Shown here: positions 17,977 through 26,364 of the stretch, in pieces
How positions within the stretch are numbered: position 1 is the stretch's first letter
How the letters are laid out: every line of letters begins with the position of its first letter
Origin: Bog-473 sp963840435
GTDB taxonomy: Bacteria; Actinomycetota; Acidimicrobiia; Acidimicrobiales; RAAP-2
NCBI GenBank assembly: GCA_963840435.1
Contig: CAWIYY010000005.1
Coordinates: 124,001-188,000 of the forward strand
DNA length: 64,000 nucleotides
Direction: 5' to 3'
Position numbers and translations under genes: made by a program
The notes under the pieces: model-generated
Told to the model about the DNA's origin: nothing
Seen by the model: only the letters and a program-made list of their open reading frames with translations
Databases searched by the model: none

Positions 17977-19791
17977 ATGGCACTGACCCGGCGCGCCGAC
18001 AGGCGGGAGAGATCGACCGGAGAGGAGGCCGCTCGGGACACGACCAGTCCGGGCGTCGACAGCGGCAGCCTTTCGCCAGCCCTCTTCGAGCCGATCTTCA
18101 ATCAGGATCTCATGGACGCATTACTGAAGCGGGACCTCCTCCGACCCGAACAGCTCGAGCAGCTCGACTCGGCTTTCAGCGACCCCATGGGAATCGACCT
18201 CGGCGGCGCGCTCGTCGACCAGGGAATCCTCGACGAACAAGCAATTACCGGCATCCGCGCTGACATCCGCGGGCTCGACACAATCGACCTGGGCAGCGAG
18301 AACCCAGAACCTGAGGCCCTCGCAGTCATCCCCGCCGCCACCGCTCGAGAGCACTTTGTGCTCCCGATAACCCTCGAAGATGGGGTGCTCACGGTGGCCA
18401 TGGCTGACCAACCGCTGCCACAACTGCTCGCTCTCCTGGAGGGGGCGAGCGGCGTTCTGGTCAGGCCGGTGCTGGCACCGCAGTCCGAGATCCGTCGGGC
18501 GATCGACGGGAACTACCGTGCGATCGGCGAACTCGATCACCTCGTCCGCACGTTCGAAGCGGTCGAGGAAACCCGGCGCCGGCCGCTTCGAACGCCACCC
18601 CAGGCCACCACCGCCGAGGTCGTGGCCGACGATGCGCCGGTCGTGCAGGTGGTCGGCCGCATCCTCACCCAGGCCATGCGCGATCGCGCGTCGGACGTCC
18701 ACATCGAACCCACCGAGGGCCAGATTCGAGTGCGATTCCGGATCGACGGCGCCCTGAAGGAAGTGCTGACGCTTCCCGGGTCTATGGGTGTCGGTCTCGT
18801 GAGCCGCATCAAGATCATGGCTGGCATGAACATTGTGGAGCGGCGCCGTCCACAGGACGGGCAGCTCAGGACCGATATCGACGGCCGCGAAGTCGACGTC
18901 CGAGTCTCGACCTTGGCCACGATCTGGGGCGAGGCGTGCGTCATGCGCGTGCTGGACCGGACCCGCTCGGTGATGCGTCTGAGCGATCTCGGCATGCCCG
19001 ATGACTCGGCTGCTCGCTACACCGAATTCGTCAAGGCTCCGTTTGGCATGGTCCTGTGCGCCGGACCCACCGGGAGCGGTAAGACGACCACTCTGTACGC
19101 CACGCTTTCCGAGATCAGCGATCCCAGCCGCAACGTCATGACCATCGAGGATCCGGTGGAGTACGTCTTTCCCTCCGTCAACCAGATCCAGACCAACGAA
19201 CAAGCTGGTCTCACCTTCGCCACCGGCCTTCGCTCCATCCTCCGACAAGACCCAGATGTCATTCTGGTCGGGGAAATTCGCGATGTGGAGACGGCTCGTA
19301 TCGCCGTCCAGTCCGCACTGACCGGCCACTTCGTGCTCTCATCGCTGCACGCCACCGACTCTGTCTCGGCGCTCCACCGTTTCCTCGACATGGGGATCGA
19401 ATCGTTCTTGATCGCCTCTTCGGTGGTCGGGATCGTCGGGCAGCGACTCGTCCGCCGCATTTGTCCCTCCTGCAAAGGGACCTACGAACTCTCGGACGCG
19501 GAACGGGCCTTCTACGAGGCGAGCGGCGGGCCGGCAAAGACAGAGTTCATTCGCGGGACAGGCTGCAATTTCTGCAGCGGGACCGGTTATCAGGGACGGG
19601 TGGGGGTCTACGAACTCTTGGCCATCACACCCGAAATCAAGCGGCTCGTCGTCGGATGGGCCACCCAGGACGAACTCCGTCGTCTCGCAGAAAAGCAGGG
19701 CATGCGAACACTGCGACAGGAGGCAATCAGGCTGGTTGCCCAGGACGTCACGACGGTGTCCGAAGTCATCCGGAGCATCTACGCACTTTAG
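17977..19791 (+). CDS. pilB: type IV pilus assembly ATPase PilB
   Basis: This 604-residue GspE/PilB ATPase powers pilus extension at the inner face of the membrane. An N-terminal MshEN-like domain is followed by the N2 domain (DVHIEPTEGQIRVRFRIDG) and the core ATPase with Walker A GPTGSGKTTT (from about residue 363), Asp box MTIEDPVEY, Walker B-like ILVGEIRD (about residue 429) and the tetracysteine zinc site CPSC (496-499) plus CNFC (530-533). The tetracysteine motif separates PilB from PilT. The ATG at 17977 has GGGAG at 17964-17968. Next is pilC, only 15 bp away. Confidence 0.96.
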   Translation: MALTRRADRRERSTGEEAARDTTSPGVDSGSLSPALFEPIFNQDLMDALLKRDLLRPEQLEQLDSAFSDPMGIDLGGALVDQGILDEQAITGIRADIRGLDTIDLGSENPEPEALAVIPAATAREHFVLPITLEDGVLTVAMADQPLPQLLALLEGASGVLVRPVLAPQSEIRRAIDGNYRAIGELDHLVRTFEAVEETRRRPLRTPPQATTAEVVADDAPVVQVVGRILTQAMRDRASDVHIEPTEGQIRVRFRIDGALKEVLTLPGSMGVGLVSRIKIMAGMNIVERRRPQDGQLRTDIDGREVDVRVSTLATIWGEACVMRVLDRTRSVMRLSDLGMPDDSAARYTEFVKAPFGMVLCAGPTGSGKTTTLYATLSEISDPSRNVMTIEDPVEYVFPSVNQIQTNEQAGLTFATGLRSILRQDPDVILVGEIRDVETARIAVQSALTGHFVLSSLHATDSVSALHRFLDMGIESFLIASSVVGIVGQRLVRRICPSCKGTYELSDAERAFYEASGGPAKTEFIRGTGCNFCSGTGYQGRVGVYELLAITPEIKRLVVGWATQDELRRLAEKQGMRTLRQEAIRLVAQDVTTVSEVIRSIYAL

Positions 19792-19806
19792 AGGGGAATG
19801 GGAACA

Positions 19807-21015
19807 ATGACAGATGTGAGCTACCGCTACACCGCGCTGGATTCCGGTGGCAAAACGGTGCACGGCACCGAGACGGCCAAGTCGGTCAGCAGCGCCCACC
19901 TGGCGCTGCTGCAGCGCGGACTCGAGCCGATCGAGATCGACCAGAAGAAGAAGGTTCTCCAGTTCGAGATCACAACGAAAAGGGTCAAGCGCAAGGAGGT
20001 CATGCACTTCTCGCGTCAGTTGAGCGTGTTCGTCGAGGCCGGCATCCCGATCATGGAGGCTTTGGAGATCATCAACGAAGAGACCAGCGACAAGCTCTTG
20101 AAGAGCGTGGTTTCGGACATGGTTTCCAGACTTCAGTCGGGAGACACCTTCGCCACCGCCGCGGCGGCACACCCCGAGGCGTTTCCCCGGTACTACATCG
20201 CGGTGCTCGAGTCTGCCGAGCTGACAGGGACGCTCGACACGGTGCTCCGGGAGCTTGCGGAGTACATCGAGAGAGACATGGACGCCCGGTCCCAGATCAT
20301 TTCGGCGTTGATCTACCCAGCGGTGGTCGGCGTCATGGCCGTCGGCACGGTGGTGGTCCTTGCCACCTTCGTGCTCCCGAAGTTCACGGTCTTCTTCGCA
20401 TCACTGGGTGCGAAGCTGCCGCTTCCGACCAGAATGTTGCTCTCCACTTCGGCTTTTGTCCAGAAGTGGTGGTGGGCCATGGCGGTCGGCTTTCTGTTGC
20501 TTGCCGTTGCCCTGGTGGTCATCCGTCGGTCGCACAGCGGTCGGGCGCGACTCGACGCCCTCATTCTCAAGCTTCCGGTCGCTGGGGCGGTGGTCCAGGC
20601 GGCTGTCGTCGAGCGGGTGTGCCGCGTGCTCTCGTCGCTCGTGACTGCCGGGGTCGATCTGCCCCGCGCCATGACCGTCGCCGCGGAATCTTCGAGCAAT
20701 GCCGTGTTCAGCGACGGACTCATGCAGGTGCGGGAGCAGATGATGGAAGGAAACGGGCTCGCGCAACCGATCAACGACACCGGCCTCTTCCCCGGCGCGG
20801 CACGACAGATGTTCCGAATTGGTGAGGAGACGGGAACCCTTGACAAGCAGCTCGAAACCGCGGCGTCCTACTACCACCGGGAGCTCGAGCTGAAACTCAA
20901 GCACTTCACCAGCCTGTTCGAACCCGCCATCATCATCTTCATGGGCCTGATCGTCGGGTTCGTTGCCGTCGCCCTGGTGTCGGCCATGTACGGAATCTAC
21001 AGCCAGGTGAAATAG
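19807..21015 (+). CDS. pilC: type IV pilus platform protein PilC
   Basis: The protein has two GspF-type cytoplasmic domains (HFSRQLSVFVEAGIPIMEAL and RVCRVLSSLVTAGVDLPRAM), a central pair of membrane segments (about residues 165-230) and a C-terminal one (IIIFMGLIVGFVAVALVSAM). It is the inner-membrane platform on which PilB and PilT act. About 402 residues, normal for the family. ATG codons at 19798 and 19807 are both possible; I prefer 19807 because GAGGGG at 19791-19796 is then at a workable distance. It is co-transcribed with pilB. Confidence 0.95.
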   Translation: MTDVSYRYTALDSGGKTVHGTETAKSVSSAHLALLQRGLEPIEIDQKKKVLQFEITTKRVKRKEVMHFSRQLSVFVEAGIPIMEALEIINEETSDKLLKSVVSDMVSRLQSGDTFATAAAAHPEAFPRYYIAVLESAELTGTLDTVLRELAEYIERDMDARSQIISALIYPAVVGVMAVGTVVVLATFVLPKFTVFFASLGAKLPLPTRMLLSTSAFVQKWWWAMAVGFLLLAVALVVIRRSHSGRARLDALILKLPVAGAVVQAAVVERVCRVLSSLVTAGVDLPRAMTVAAESSSNAVFSDGLMQVREQMMEGNGLAQPINDTGLFPGAARQMFRIGEETGTLDKQLETAASYYHRELELKLKHFTSLFEPAIIIFMGLIVGFVAVALVSAMYGIYSQVK

Positions 21016-21074
21016 GCGACGTCGTCGAGAGCATCGGATTTCGTGCGATCCACGGGACCCATTTCGGATGCTTG

Positions 21075-21105
21075 GAGAATGGTTCTACTCAGTAAAACGA
21101 TTCTC
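21075..21105 (+). terminator. hairpin after pilC
   Basis: Arms GAGAATGGTTCTA (21075-21087) and TAAAACGATTCTC (21093-21105) pair except at two positions, with a 5-base loop. It lies 60 bp after the pilC stop and may separate pilBC from pilA expression. A second short palindrome, CATCCCAATGGGATG, is at 21111-21125. Confidence 0.55.
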
Positions 21106-21314
21106 ACTTTCATCCCAATGGGATGTCCCACTTTGGATTGTCAACGGAGCCACAACTGACCCTTGAATATTGGTCCCGAAATGGGCCTTTTTGGTTAAGC
21201 CGTAGAGCTTCCGTGTCGATACCTGATTGGCGTTGTCCGGCAAGGGCATGCCGGCAATCTGAGGCGTCCGCATTGGTCGCCTTTATCTGACTGAAGACGG
21301 GGAGCCGAGAGCCG

Positions 21315-21830
21315 GTGTCCCCATTAGAAAGGCGGTACACCGCAGTGTTGCATCACATTTTTGAGCGCTATGGCGAGATTCAGAGTCGCCGGCACGACGA
21401 GGACGCTCTCGAAGGGGGATTCACCCTGATCGAACTTCTCATCGTGATCGTCGTCTTGGGCATCTTGGCCGCAATCGTCATCTTCTCGCTGACGAGCGTG
21501 ACCGGGTCGAGCGCTGCTGCCGCGTGCAACTCGGACGCGAAGACGGTCCAGACCGCAGTTCAGGCGTACATCGCCCAGAATGGCGGCGTCCCGGCGTCTG
21601 TTACCTACAACACCACAACCAACGTGTTCGCCGGCACCGGTGACCTTACCGGCAACACCGCCGCGACGAACTACCTCCACACCTGGCCTTCGGCCGGAAC
21701 GGGTGCCAAGTACATCATCACGTACAGCAACGACACCACGGTGAGCCCGTCGGGTGAGGTTCAGGTCTCCACCGACGGTGGGACCACCTACAACGACTAC
21801 GACAACGGCAGCGCCTGCAACAACGCCTGA
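21315..21830 (+). CDS. pilA: type IV major pilin PilA
   Basis: The 171-residue prepilin has a leader ending in G35, then FTLIELLIVIVVLGILAAI, a canonical class III signal with Phe at +1 and Glu at +5. The mature chain is ~136 residues with a Cys pair in the globular head (AACNSD and the C-terminal GSACNNA). This size and its stand-alone position mark it as the main pilus subunit. The start is uncertain: GTG at 21315 (GGGGAG upstream) or GTG at 21345 (AAGGCGG upstream). About 300 bp separate it from pilC, and a strong hairpin follows at 21868-21902. Confidence 0.93.
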   Translation: MSPLERRYTAVLHHIFERYGEIQSRRHDEDALEGGFTLIELLIVIVVLGILAAIVIFSLTSVTGSSAAAACNSDAKTVQTAVQAYIAQNGGVPASVTYNTTTNVFAGTGDLTGNTAATNYLHTWPSAGTGAKYIITYSNDTTVSPSGEVQVSTDGGTTYNDYDNGSACNNA

Positions 21831-21867
21831 GCTCGTAGCTCTAGCAACTGCATACAAAACTGGTGAT

Positions 21868-21902
21868 CCGAAGCGCCCGGCCGTCAAGGTCGGGCGCTTC
21901 GG
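21868..21902 (+). terminator. strong hairpin terminator after pilA
   Basis: Perfect 12-bp stem CCGAAGCGCCCG / CGGGCGCTTCGG (21868-21879 with 21891-21902), 11-base loop, 38 bp after the pilA stop and just before pilT. It would cap high-level pilA transcripts and leave limited read-through into pilT. Confidence 0.85.
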
Positions 21903-21950
21903 CCCTCACCGCCACGACGACAAGCAGACGAACGAGTTGGGAGCTGTGAC

Positions 21951-23048
21951 GTGAGAAGCATCGATGTGGGAGAGCTCTCCCCATGGCTGGACGCACTGTG
22001 GGAGAACACCGGCTCTGACCTGTTGTTGGTACCCGGTTCTGCTCCTCGGATCAGAGTGAACGGCAGGCTCGCCACCTTGGACGGGGCGCCCGTGCTCGAC
22101 GGCGAGCACATCGACCAGATCGTGCAGGGGATCCTCGGCCCAGAACAGAAGCTGCTCTTCGAGCACCACCTCGACGTCGACTTTTCCTTCACCTGGCTGG
22201 ACCGGGCCCGGCTCCGTGCCAGCGCCTTCACCCAACGGGGTACGACCTCGCTGGCCCTGCGCATGATTCCTTCTGACATCCCGTCGTTCGAGCAGTTGGG
22301 GCTGCCCCCGGTCGCCGAATGGCTGTCCCGCCTGCCACGCGGCCTCGTCCTCGTGACCGGTCCCACCGGTTCGGGAAAGTCGACCACCCTGGCCTCCATC
22401 ATCGACCGCATCAACCAGACCCGTGCCGCCCACGTGCTGACGATCGAGGATCCGATCGAATACGTGCACAAGCACAACCTGTGCGCCGTCAGCCAACGTG
22501 AAGTCGGCACCGACAGCCCCTCGTTCGAGCGGGCACTCCGCTCGGCCCTGCGTGAGGACCCCGACGTCCTGCTGGTCGGTGAGATGCGCGACCTCGAGTC
22601 CATTCAGCTGGCCATCACCATGGCCGAGACCGGGCACCTGGTCTTCTCGACCCTGCACACGAACGACGCGGCGCAGGCCATCGACCGAATCATCGACGTC
22701 TTCCCCGACTGGCGCCAGGAGCAGATCCGCGTCCAGTTGGCCGCCTCCCTGGGCGCCATCATCGCCCAGCGCCTCGTGCCCAAGATCGGCGGCGGCATGG
22801 TGGCGGTCTTCGAGATTCTCATCGCCAACAACCCGGTGCGAAACCTCATCCGGGAGGGCAAGAGCAACCAGCTGTTGAACGTCATGACGACGAGTTCGCA
22901 GGAAGGCATGTGCTCCCTCGAGGGCTCCTTGGCCGACCTCATCGCCTCGAACGTCATCACGTACGACTCTGCTCTCGAGGTCTCGTCGCATCCCAAGGAG
23001 CTCGATCGCATCCTGAGTCACCGGGGCGTCCTGCGCGCATCTGCGTGA
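21951..23048 (+). CDS. pilT: pilus retraction ATPase PilT
   Basis: The 365-residue PilT-type ATPase drives pilus disassembly and twitching. Walker A GPTGSGKSTTLA starts at about residue 137; the Asp box LTIEDPIEY, the segment VLLVGEMRDLESI and the His box GHLVFSTLHTNDA follow. There is no tetracysteine site. The C-terminus lacks an obvious AIRNLIRE motif, but NNPVRNLIREGKSNQL is the equivalent. The GTG at 21951 has GGGAG at 21939-21943. Confidence 0.95.
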   Translation: MRSIDVGELSPWLDALWENTGSDLLLVPGSAPRIRVNGRLATLDGAPVLDGEHIDQIVQGILGPEQKLLFEHHLDVDFSFTWLDRARLRASAFTQRGTTSLALRMIPSDIPSFEQLGLPPVAEWLSRLPRGLVLVTGPTGSGKSTTLASIIDRINQTRAAHVLTIEDPIEYVHKHNLCAVSQREVGTDSPSFERALRSALREDPDVLLVGEMRDLESIQLAITMAETGHLVFSTLHTNDAAQAIDRIIDVFPDWRQEQIRVQLAASLGAIIAQRLVPKIGGGMVAVFEILIANNPVRNLIREGKSNQLLNVMTTSSQEGMCSLEGSLADLIASNVITYDSALEVSSHPKELDRILSHRGVLRASA

Positions 23049-23054
23049 GCGGGC

Positions 23055-23768
23055 ATGCCTCCGCAACGACGAGGACCTGATCTTCCCTATTCCGTCGTCG
23101 CCGGGGTCACACCCTGCGGTCCGGGCTGGCTCGTTGTCTCGGCCAAGCTGCACGGGACCGTATTCGCCCCGGAGGAGCCGGTGTTCGTCTCGTCGTTCGT
23201 CGAGGTGCTCGACACCAGGCCTGCCTTCGCCGTCATTGCCGTCAACGCGCCGGTCGGCTACCTCGACGAGGCGGTCGTCGGTGGCCGGCGTTGCGACCGC
23301 GAGGCGCGCACGCTCCTCGGCTCGCGGGGTTCGTCCATCCAGAGCGCACCGGTACGGGTCAGCGCCGACCGGGAGCTCGAGCTCCGGGGCGAGCACCTCG
23401 ACGCCATCACCATCGCCCTGCTCCCCCGCTACCGCGAGGTCGCGGCGGAGATGAGCCCGTTCCGCCAGCGCACGGTCTACGAGGTCCACTCGGACCTCTG
23501 CTTCTTCCAGATGAACGACGAGCAGCCTGTGGCGTCCACCAAGAACTCAGAGCTTGGATCGGCCGTTCGGCGCGAGTTGCTCAGCCGATCCCTCCCGGGT
23601 GCGGAGCGCATCCTGTCGGCCGAGGTCGCCGGTTCATCCATGTCCCACCTGATCGACGCGGCCGCCTTCCTGTGGACGGCACGCAGGATCTTCCTGCACG
23701 CCGCCGTACGGATCCCCGCCGATCCCGAGTGGGACGAGACCGGCTTACGCATGGAGATCTTTCGCTAA
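23055..23768 (+). CDS. DUF429 family protein (predicted RNase H-like nuclease)
   Basis: The 237-residue product matches DUF429: an early GPGWLVV strand, FAVIAVNAPVGYLD, a GGRRCDREARTLLG segment and a YEVHSDLCFF motif. The family is predicted to have an RNase H fold with conserved acidic residues; activity and substrate are untested. It begins six bases after the pilT stop and is probably co-transcribed, but a link to pili is not evident and may be accidental. Confidence 0.8.
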   Translation: MPPQRRGPDLPYSVVAGVTPCGPGWLVVSAKLHGTVFAPEEPVFVSSFVEVLDTRPAFAVIAVNAPVGYLDEAVVGGRRCDREARTLLGSRGSSIQSAPVRVSADRELELRGEHLDAITIALLPRYREVAAEMSPFRQRTVYEVHSDLCFFQMNDEQPVASTKNSELGSAVRRELLSRSLPGAERILSAEVAGSSMSHLIDAAAFLWTARRIFLHAAVRIPADPEWDETGLRMEIFR

Positions 23769-23804
23769 GACACAGTCGACTCCGCCGGGCCCAAGACAAG
23801 CGCC

Positions 23805-24576
23805 TCAGGTGTGGAAGGGCCGCAGGAGGACCGGGCCGAGGAAGACGGCAACGAGGCAGCCCACCGAGAGGAACACCCCGTAGGGAAGCCGATCCTTGCG
23901 CGTCATCCGGCCCGAGCCCATGAGGGCGAGGCCGACGATGGCCCCCACCACGTTGGCCGCGAAGAATCCGAGGAGCACGTAGCCGACGCCCAGCCATCCG
24001 AGAGCAAGACCCAGGACAGGGGCCAGCCTCACGTCCCCGAAGCCGAGGATCCTCGGACTGGCCAGGTTCAACAGGAGGAAGACCAGGAACCAGCCGGCCG
24101 CGCAGAGGAGACCGACCAGGAACTGGTGCCAGACGTCGTCGATCGCCGATGGGAGCACGAGCAGCGCGGCCACGATCACCAGCACCGGATACACGATCTT
24201 CTTGGGCAGGAGCTGCAGCTCGAAGTCGATGCAGGAAAGGGCTAGCAGTCCGGCAAAGAGCGCGAGGATACGCCGGCAGCTCCCAGTGCAGACCGAAGCG
24301 CGCCGCCGTCCCGGCCCAGAGCGCCCCGCAGCTCAACTCGACCAGCGGGTAGCGGGCAGAGATGGGCGCCGCGCACTGGTGGCACCGGCCGCGCAGGAGC
24401 AACCAGGAGATTACCGGAATGTTGTCTCGCTCCCGGATCGGAGTGCCACAATGGGGACACGACGACCGGGGCGAGACGATCGACTCATTGCGCGGCACTC
24501 GGTAGATCACCACGTTGAGAAATGAACCGATGAGCAAGCCGAACATGGCGCTGACGACGACTAGGGCTGCGTACAC
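23805..24576 (-). CDS. pilD: prepilin peptidase PilD, frameshifted
   Basis: The N-terminal half is in one frame (SFLNVVIYRVP, then the zinc motif CPHC...CHQC) and the C-terminal half in another. The break is near 24262-24280. With it repaired, the chain continues ILALFAGLLALSCIDFELQL LP and then GFGDVRLAPVLGLALGW. Both catalytic aspartates of the GxGD aspartyl protease family are therefore present (CID and GFGD). The enzyme cleaves leaders of PilA, the two large prepilins and probably PilX, and methylates the new N-terminus. It is the only prepilin peptidase in the window. Because every essential motif survives, I favour a sequencing error over real loss. Confidence 0.85.
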
Positions 24577-24754
24577 CCTCGACCGCCGGGACCGCGCAGG
24601 GATCGTCGCATTCGGGGCAACGCTACCGGTTCGATCGGTGCGGGCCGGGTCAATGCGGCACCACGTTCGGACCCGCCATCCCGCTTCATCACCTGCCGTG
24701 TCGATGCGACGGTGGACCGCGCACCGCTCCGCTCAGCAATCAACTCCGGCGCAA

Positions 24755-24773
24755 CCCCGGCACCGCGCCGGGG
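24755..24773 (-). terminator. hairpin after galE
   Basis: Stem CCCCGGC / GCCGGGG (24755-24761 with 24767-24773) with a 5-base loop, lying directly past the galE stop codon on the minus strand and before pilD. Confidence 0.6.
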
Positions 24774-24777
24774 ACCA

Positions 24778-25764
24778 TCACACGCTGTCGTAACCGTCCA
24801 GATGGGTGGAATGCCAGGCCCAGGCCGAGCCGAGAATTTCCGACAAGCCGTACCGAGGAGACCAGTGCAGGAGGCTCTTCGACCGAGTGGTGTCGGCATA
24901 GAGGGCCACCGGGTCCCCCGGTCGCCGCGGGGCGATCTCGTACGGCACCGGCCGCCCCATGACCGCCTCCGCCGCCGCGATGACCTCGAACACCGATGAG
25001 CCGAGTCCTGTGCCCAGGTTCAGCACGGCGCTCTCCCCGCCCGCTTCGATGTACTCGAGGGACTTGAGGTGGGCATCGGCCAGGTCGACGACGTGCACGT
25101 AGTCCCGGATCGCCGTCCCGTCCGGCGTCGGGTAGTCGGTCCCGAACACCTGGAGGGCGTCCCGTCGACCCAGCACGGACTTCATGAGGAGCGGGACGAG
25201 GTTGAGCGTCACCGTCCAGTCCTCTCCGATGGACCCGTCGGGCCACGCCCCCGCCGCATTGAAGTAGCGCAGGCTGACCGAGCGGAGGTCGAGGCAGCGG
25301 CCGTACCACGAGAGCACCTTCTCCGTCATCGCCTTGCTCTCGCCATAGGGGCTCTCGGGGTGCACCGGAGCGTCCTCGCCCACCGGCACGTGCTCGGGCG
25401 TCCCGTACACGGCACAGGTGGAGGAGAAGACGACGTGCTCGACCCCGGCGTCGGAGAGCGTCTCGATCAGCGCGGCGCTCTTGGCCGTGTTGTTGCCGAA
25501 GTAGCGCTGCGGCTTCGCCATCGACTCGGCCGGAAACTTGTACGCGGCGAAGTGCACGACCGCATCGATGTCGAACCGGCTGACCGTGTCGGCCACCAGC
25601 TCTCGATCACCGACGTCGCCGACGACCAGCGGAACGTCCCCCACGGCCTCCGCATGACCGAACTCCAGGGAGTCGAAGGCGACGACCTCACGCCCCTGTT
25701 CCCGCAGGTGTCGCACGGTGTGTGAACCGATGTAGCCGGCCCCGCCGGTCACGAGCACAGTCAT
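24778..25764 (-). CDS. galE: UDP-glucose 4-epimerase
   Basis: This 328-residue short-chain dehydrogenase-fold epimerase has the NAD-binding TGGAGYIGS at the N-terminus, the catalytic Ser-Ser-Thr region (VFSSTCAVYG) and YxxxK (SPYGESK). The later segments RYFNAAGA and DGTAIRDYVHVVDLA are typical of GalE. It interconverts UDP-glucose and UDP-galactose for envelope polysaccharide or galactose use. Length fits the family. The start ATG at 25764 is supported because MTVLVTGGAGYIG begins the fold directly. Confidence 0.95.
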   Translation of the reverse strand: MTVLVTGGAGYIGSHTVRHLREQGREVVAFDSLEFGHAEAVGDVPLVVGDVGDRELVADTVSRFDIDAVVHFAAYKFPAESMAKPQRYFGNNTAKSAALIETLSDAGVEHVVFSSTCAVYGTPEHVPVGEDAPVHPESPYGESKAMTEKVLSWYGRCLDLRSVSLRYFNAAGAWPDGSIGEDWTVTLNLVPLLMKSVLGRRDALQVFGTDYPTPDGTAIRDYVHVVDLADAHLKSLEYIEAGGESAVLNLGTGLGSSVFEVIAAAEAVMGRPVPYEIAPRRPGDPVALYADTTRSKSLLHWSPRYGLSEILGSAWAWHSTHLDGYDSV

Positions 25765-25963
25765 GGCGCTCAGCCTGCCCCAAGTCCATCAGCCCGGGCA
25801 TATCGGAACGGCACAGCAGAGTCCGACCATCGGCCATCCCGGGACTCCACTCCAGCGGGTCCGCCCGCGCTCACCCAGGTGGCACCATGGTCCGATCACC
25901 GAAGACCACGACAGCGGCGGCTCGGCCGAGCCCCAGGACGAGCGTCCCGACGAGGAAGAGCCC

Positions 25964-26278
25964 ATGGGCTTCGACCGCTGGCGCCGGGAGTCCGCCATCG
26001 GCGAGGTCGGCACCAGCATCGCCAAGGGGCTGCGCAACATCTTCGCCCCGACCCAGCAAGAGGTCGTCATCGTCGCCTCGGTCCCCGGAGACCCGCCCGA
26101 CGCCGACCAGAAGCTTCGCGTCGTCCTCGACCCCGACGACCCCACCAAGTCGGTGGCCATCTTCCCCGATCCCGAGCGTCTCCCCCGAGCCGCTCCCGGC
26201 CCCGACGCCACCAACGGCAGCGACCACCGCGACCCCGACTCCACCACCAACCCCGGTACCACCCCCGACCAGGGCTGA
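25964..26278 (+). CDS. small hypothetical protein
   Basis: The 104-residue product begins MGFDRWRRESAIGEVG, has a short basic stretch, a predicted beta-strand region (EVVIVASVPGD, KLRVVLDP) and a disordered Pro/Asp/Thr-rich tail. I do not recognise a family. GAGGAAGAG just upstream of the ATG at 25964 supports translation; the frame is open farther upstream but that part looks non-coding. It is divergent from galE and precedes the P450 promoter. Confidence 0.5.
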   Translation: MGFDRWRRESAIGEVGTSIAKGLRNIFAPTQQEVVIVASVPGDPPDADQKLRVVLDPDDPTKSVAIFPDPERLPRAAPGPDATNGSDHRDPDSTTNPGTTPDQG

Positions 26279-26290
26279 CGCCCCGTTTCG

Positions 26291-26319
26291 TTGACTCCCC
26301 CACCTCCGGGACGTACCAT
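26291..26319 (+). promoter_or_regulatory. sigma-70-type promoter of the P450 gene
   Basis: TTGACT at 26291-26296 and TACCAT at 26314-26319 are separated by 17 bp. The transcription start would fall at about 26326, at the left edge of the operator palindrome. Confidence 0.6.
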
Positions 26320-26326
26320 GCAAAGA

Positions 26327-26345
26327 ATCGGACATAGTGTCCGAT
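26327..26345 (+). promoter_or_regulatory. palindromic operator, probably for the TetR regulator
   Basis: Perfect inverted repeat ATCGGACA-TAG-TGTCCGAT (8-bp arms, 3-bp spacer) directly downstream of the -10 box. A third half-site TGTCCGAT occurs at 26359-26366 and touches the P450 start codon. A TetR-family gene lies downstream of the P450 gene, so repression of this promoter by that protein is the natural inference. Confidence 0.7.
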
Positions 26346-26364
26346 CTGCTAGAGGAGTTGTCCG

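Noticed and set aside
21120..21140. GTCCCACTTTGG ahead of pilA as another copy of the palindrome family
   Set aside because: Only six or seven bases match; the 9-12-9 geometry and the loop core are absent.
21016..21314. c-di-GMP riboswitch upstream of pilA
   Set aside because: I could not find the conserved GEMM core (AACGCACAGGGCAAACC-like and ACGCAAAGC) in this interval.
24262..24280. Programmed frameshift in pilD
   Set aside because: No slippery heptamer or downstream structure was seen, and the family does not use recoding; an error is simpler.
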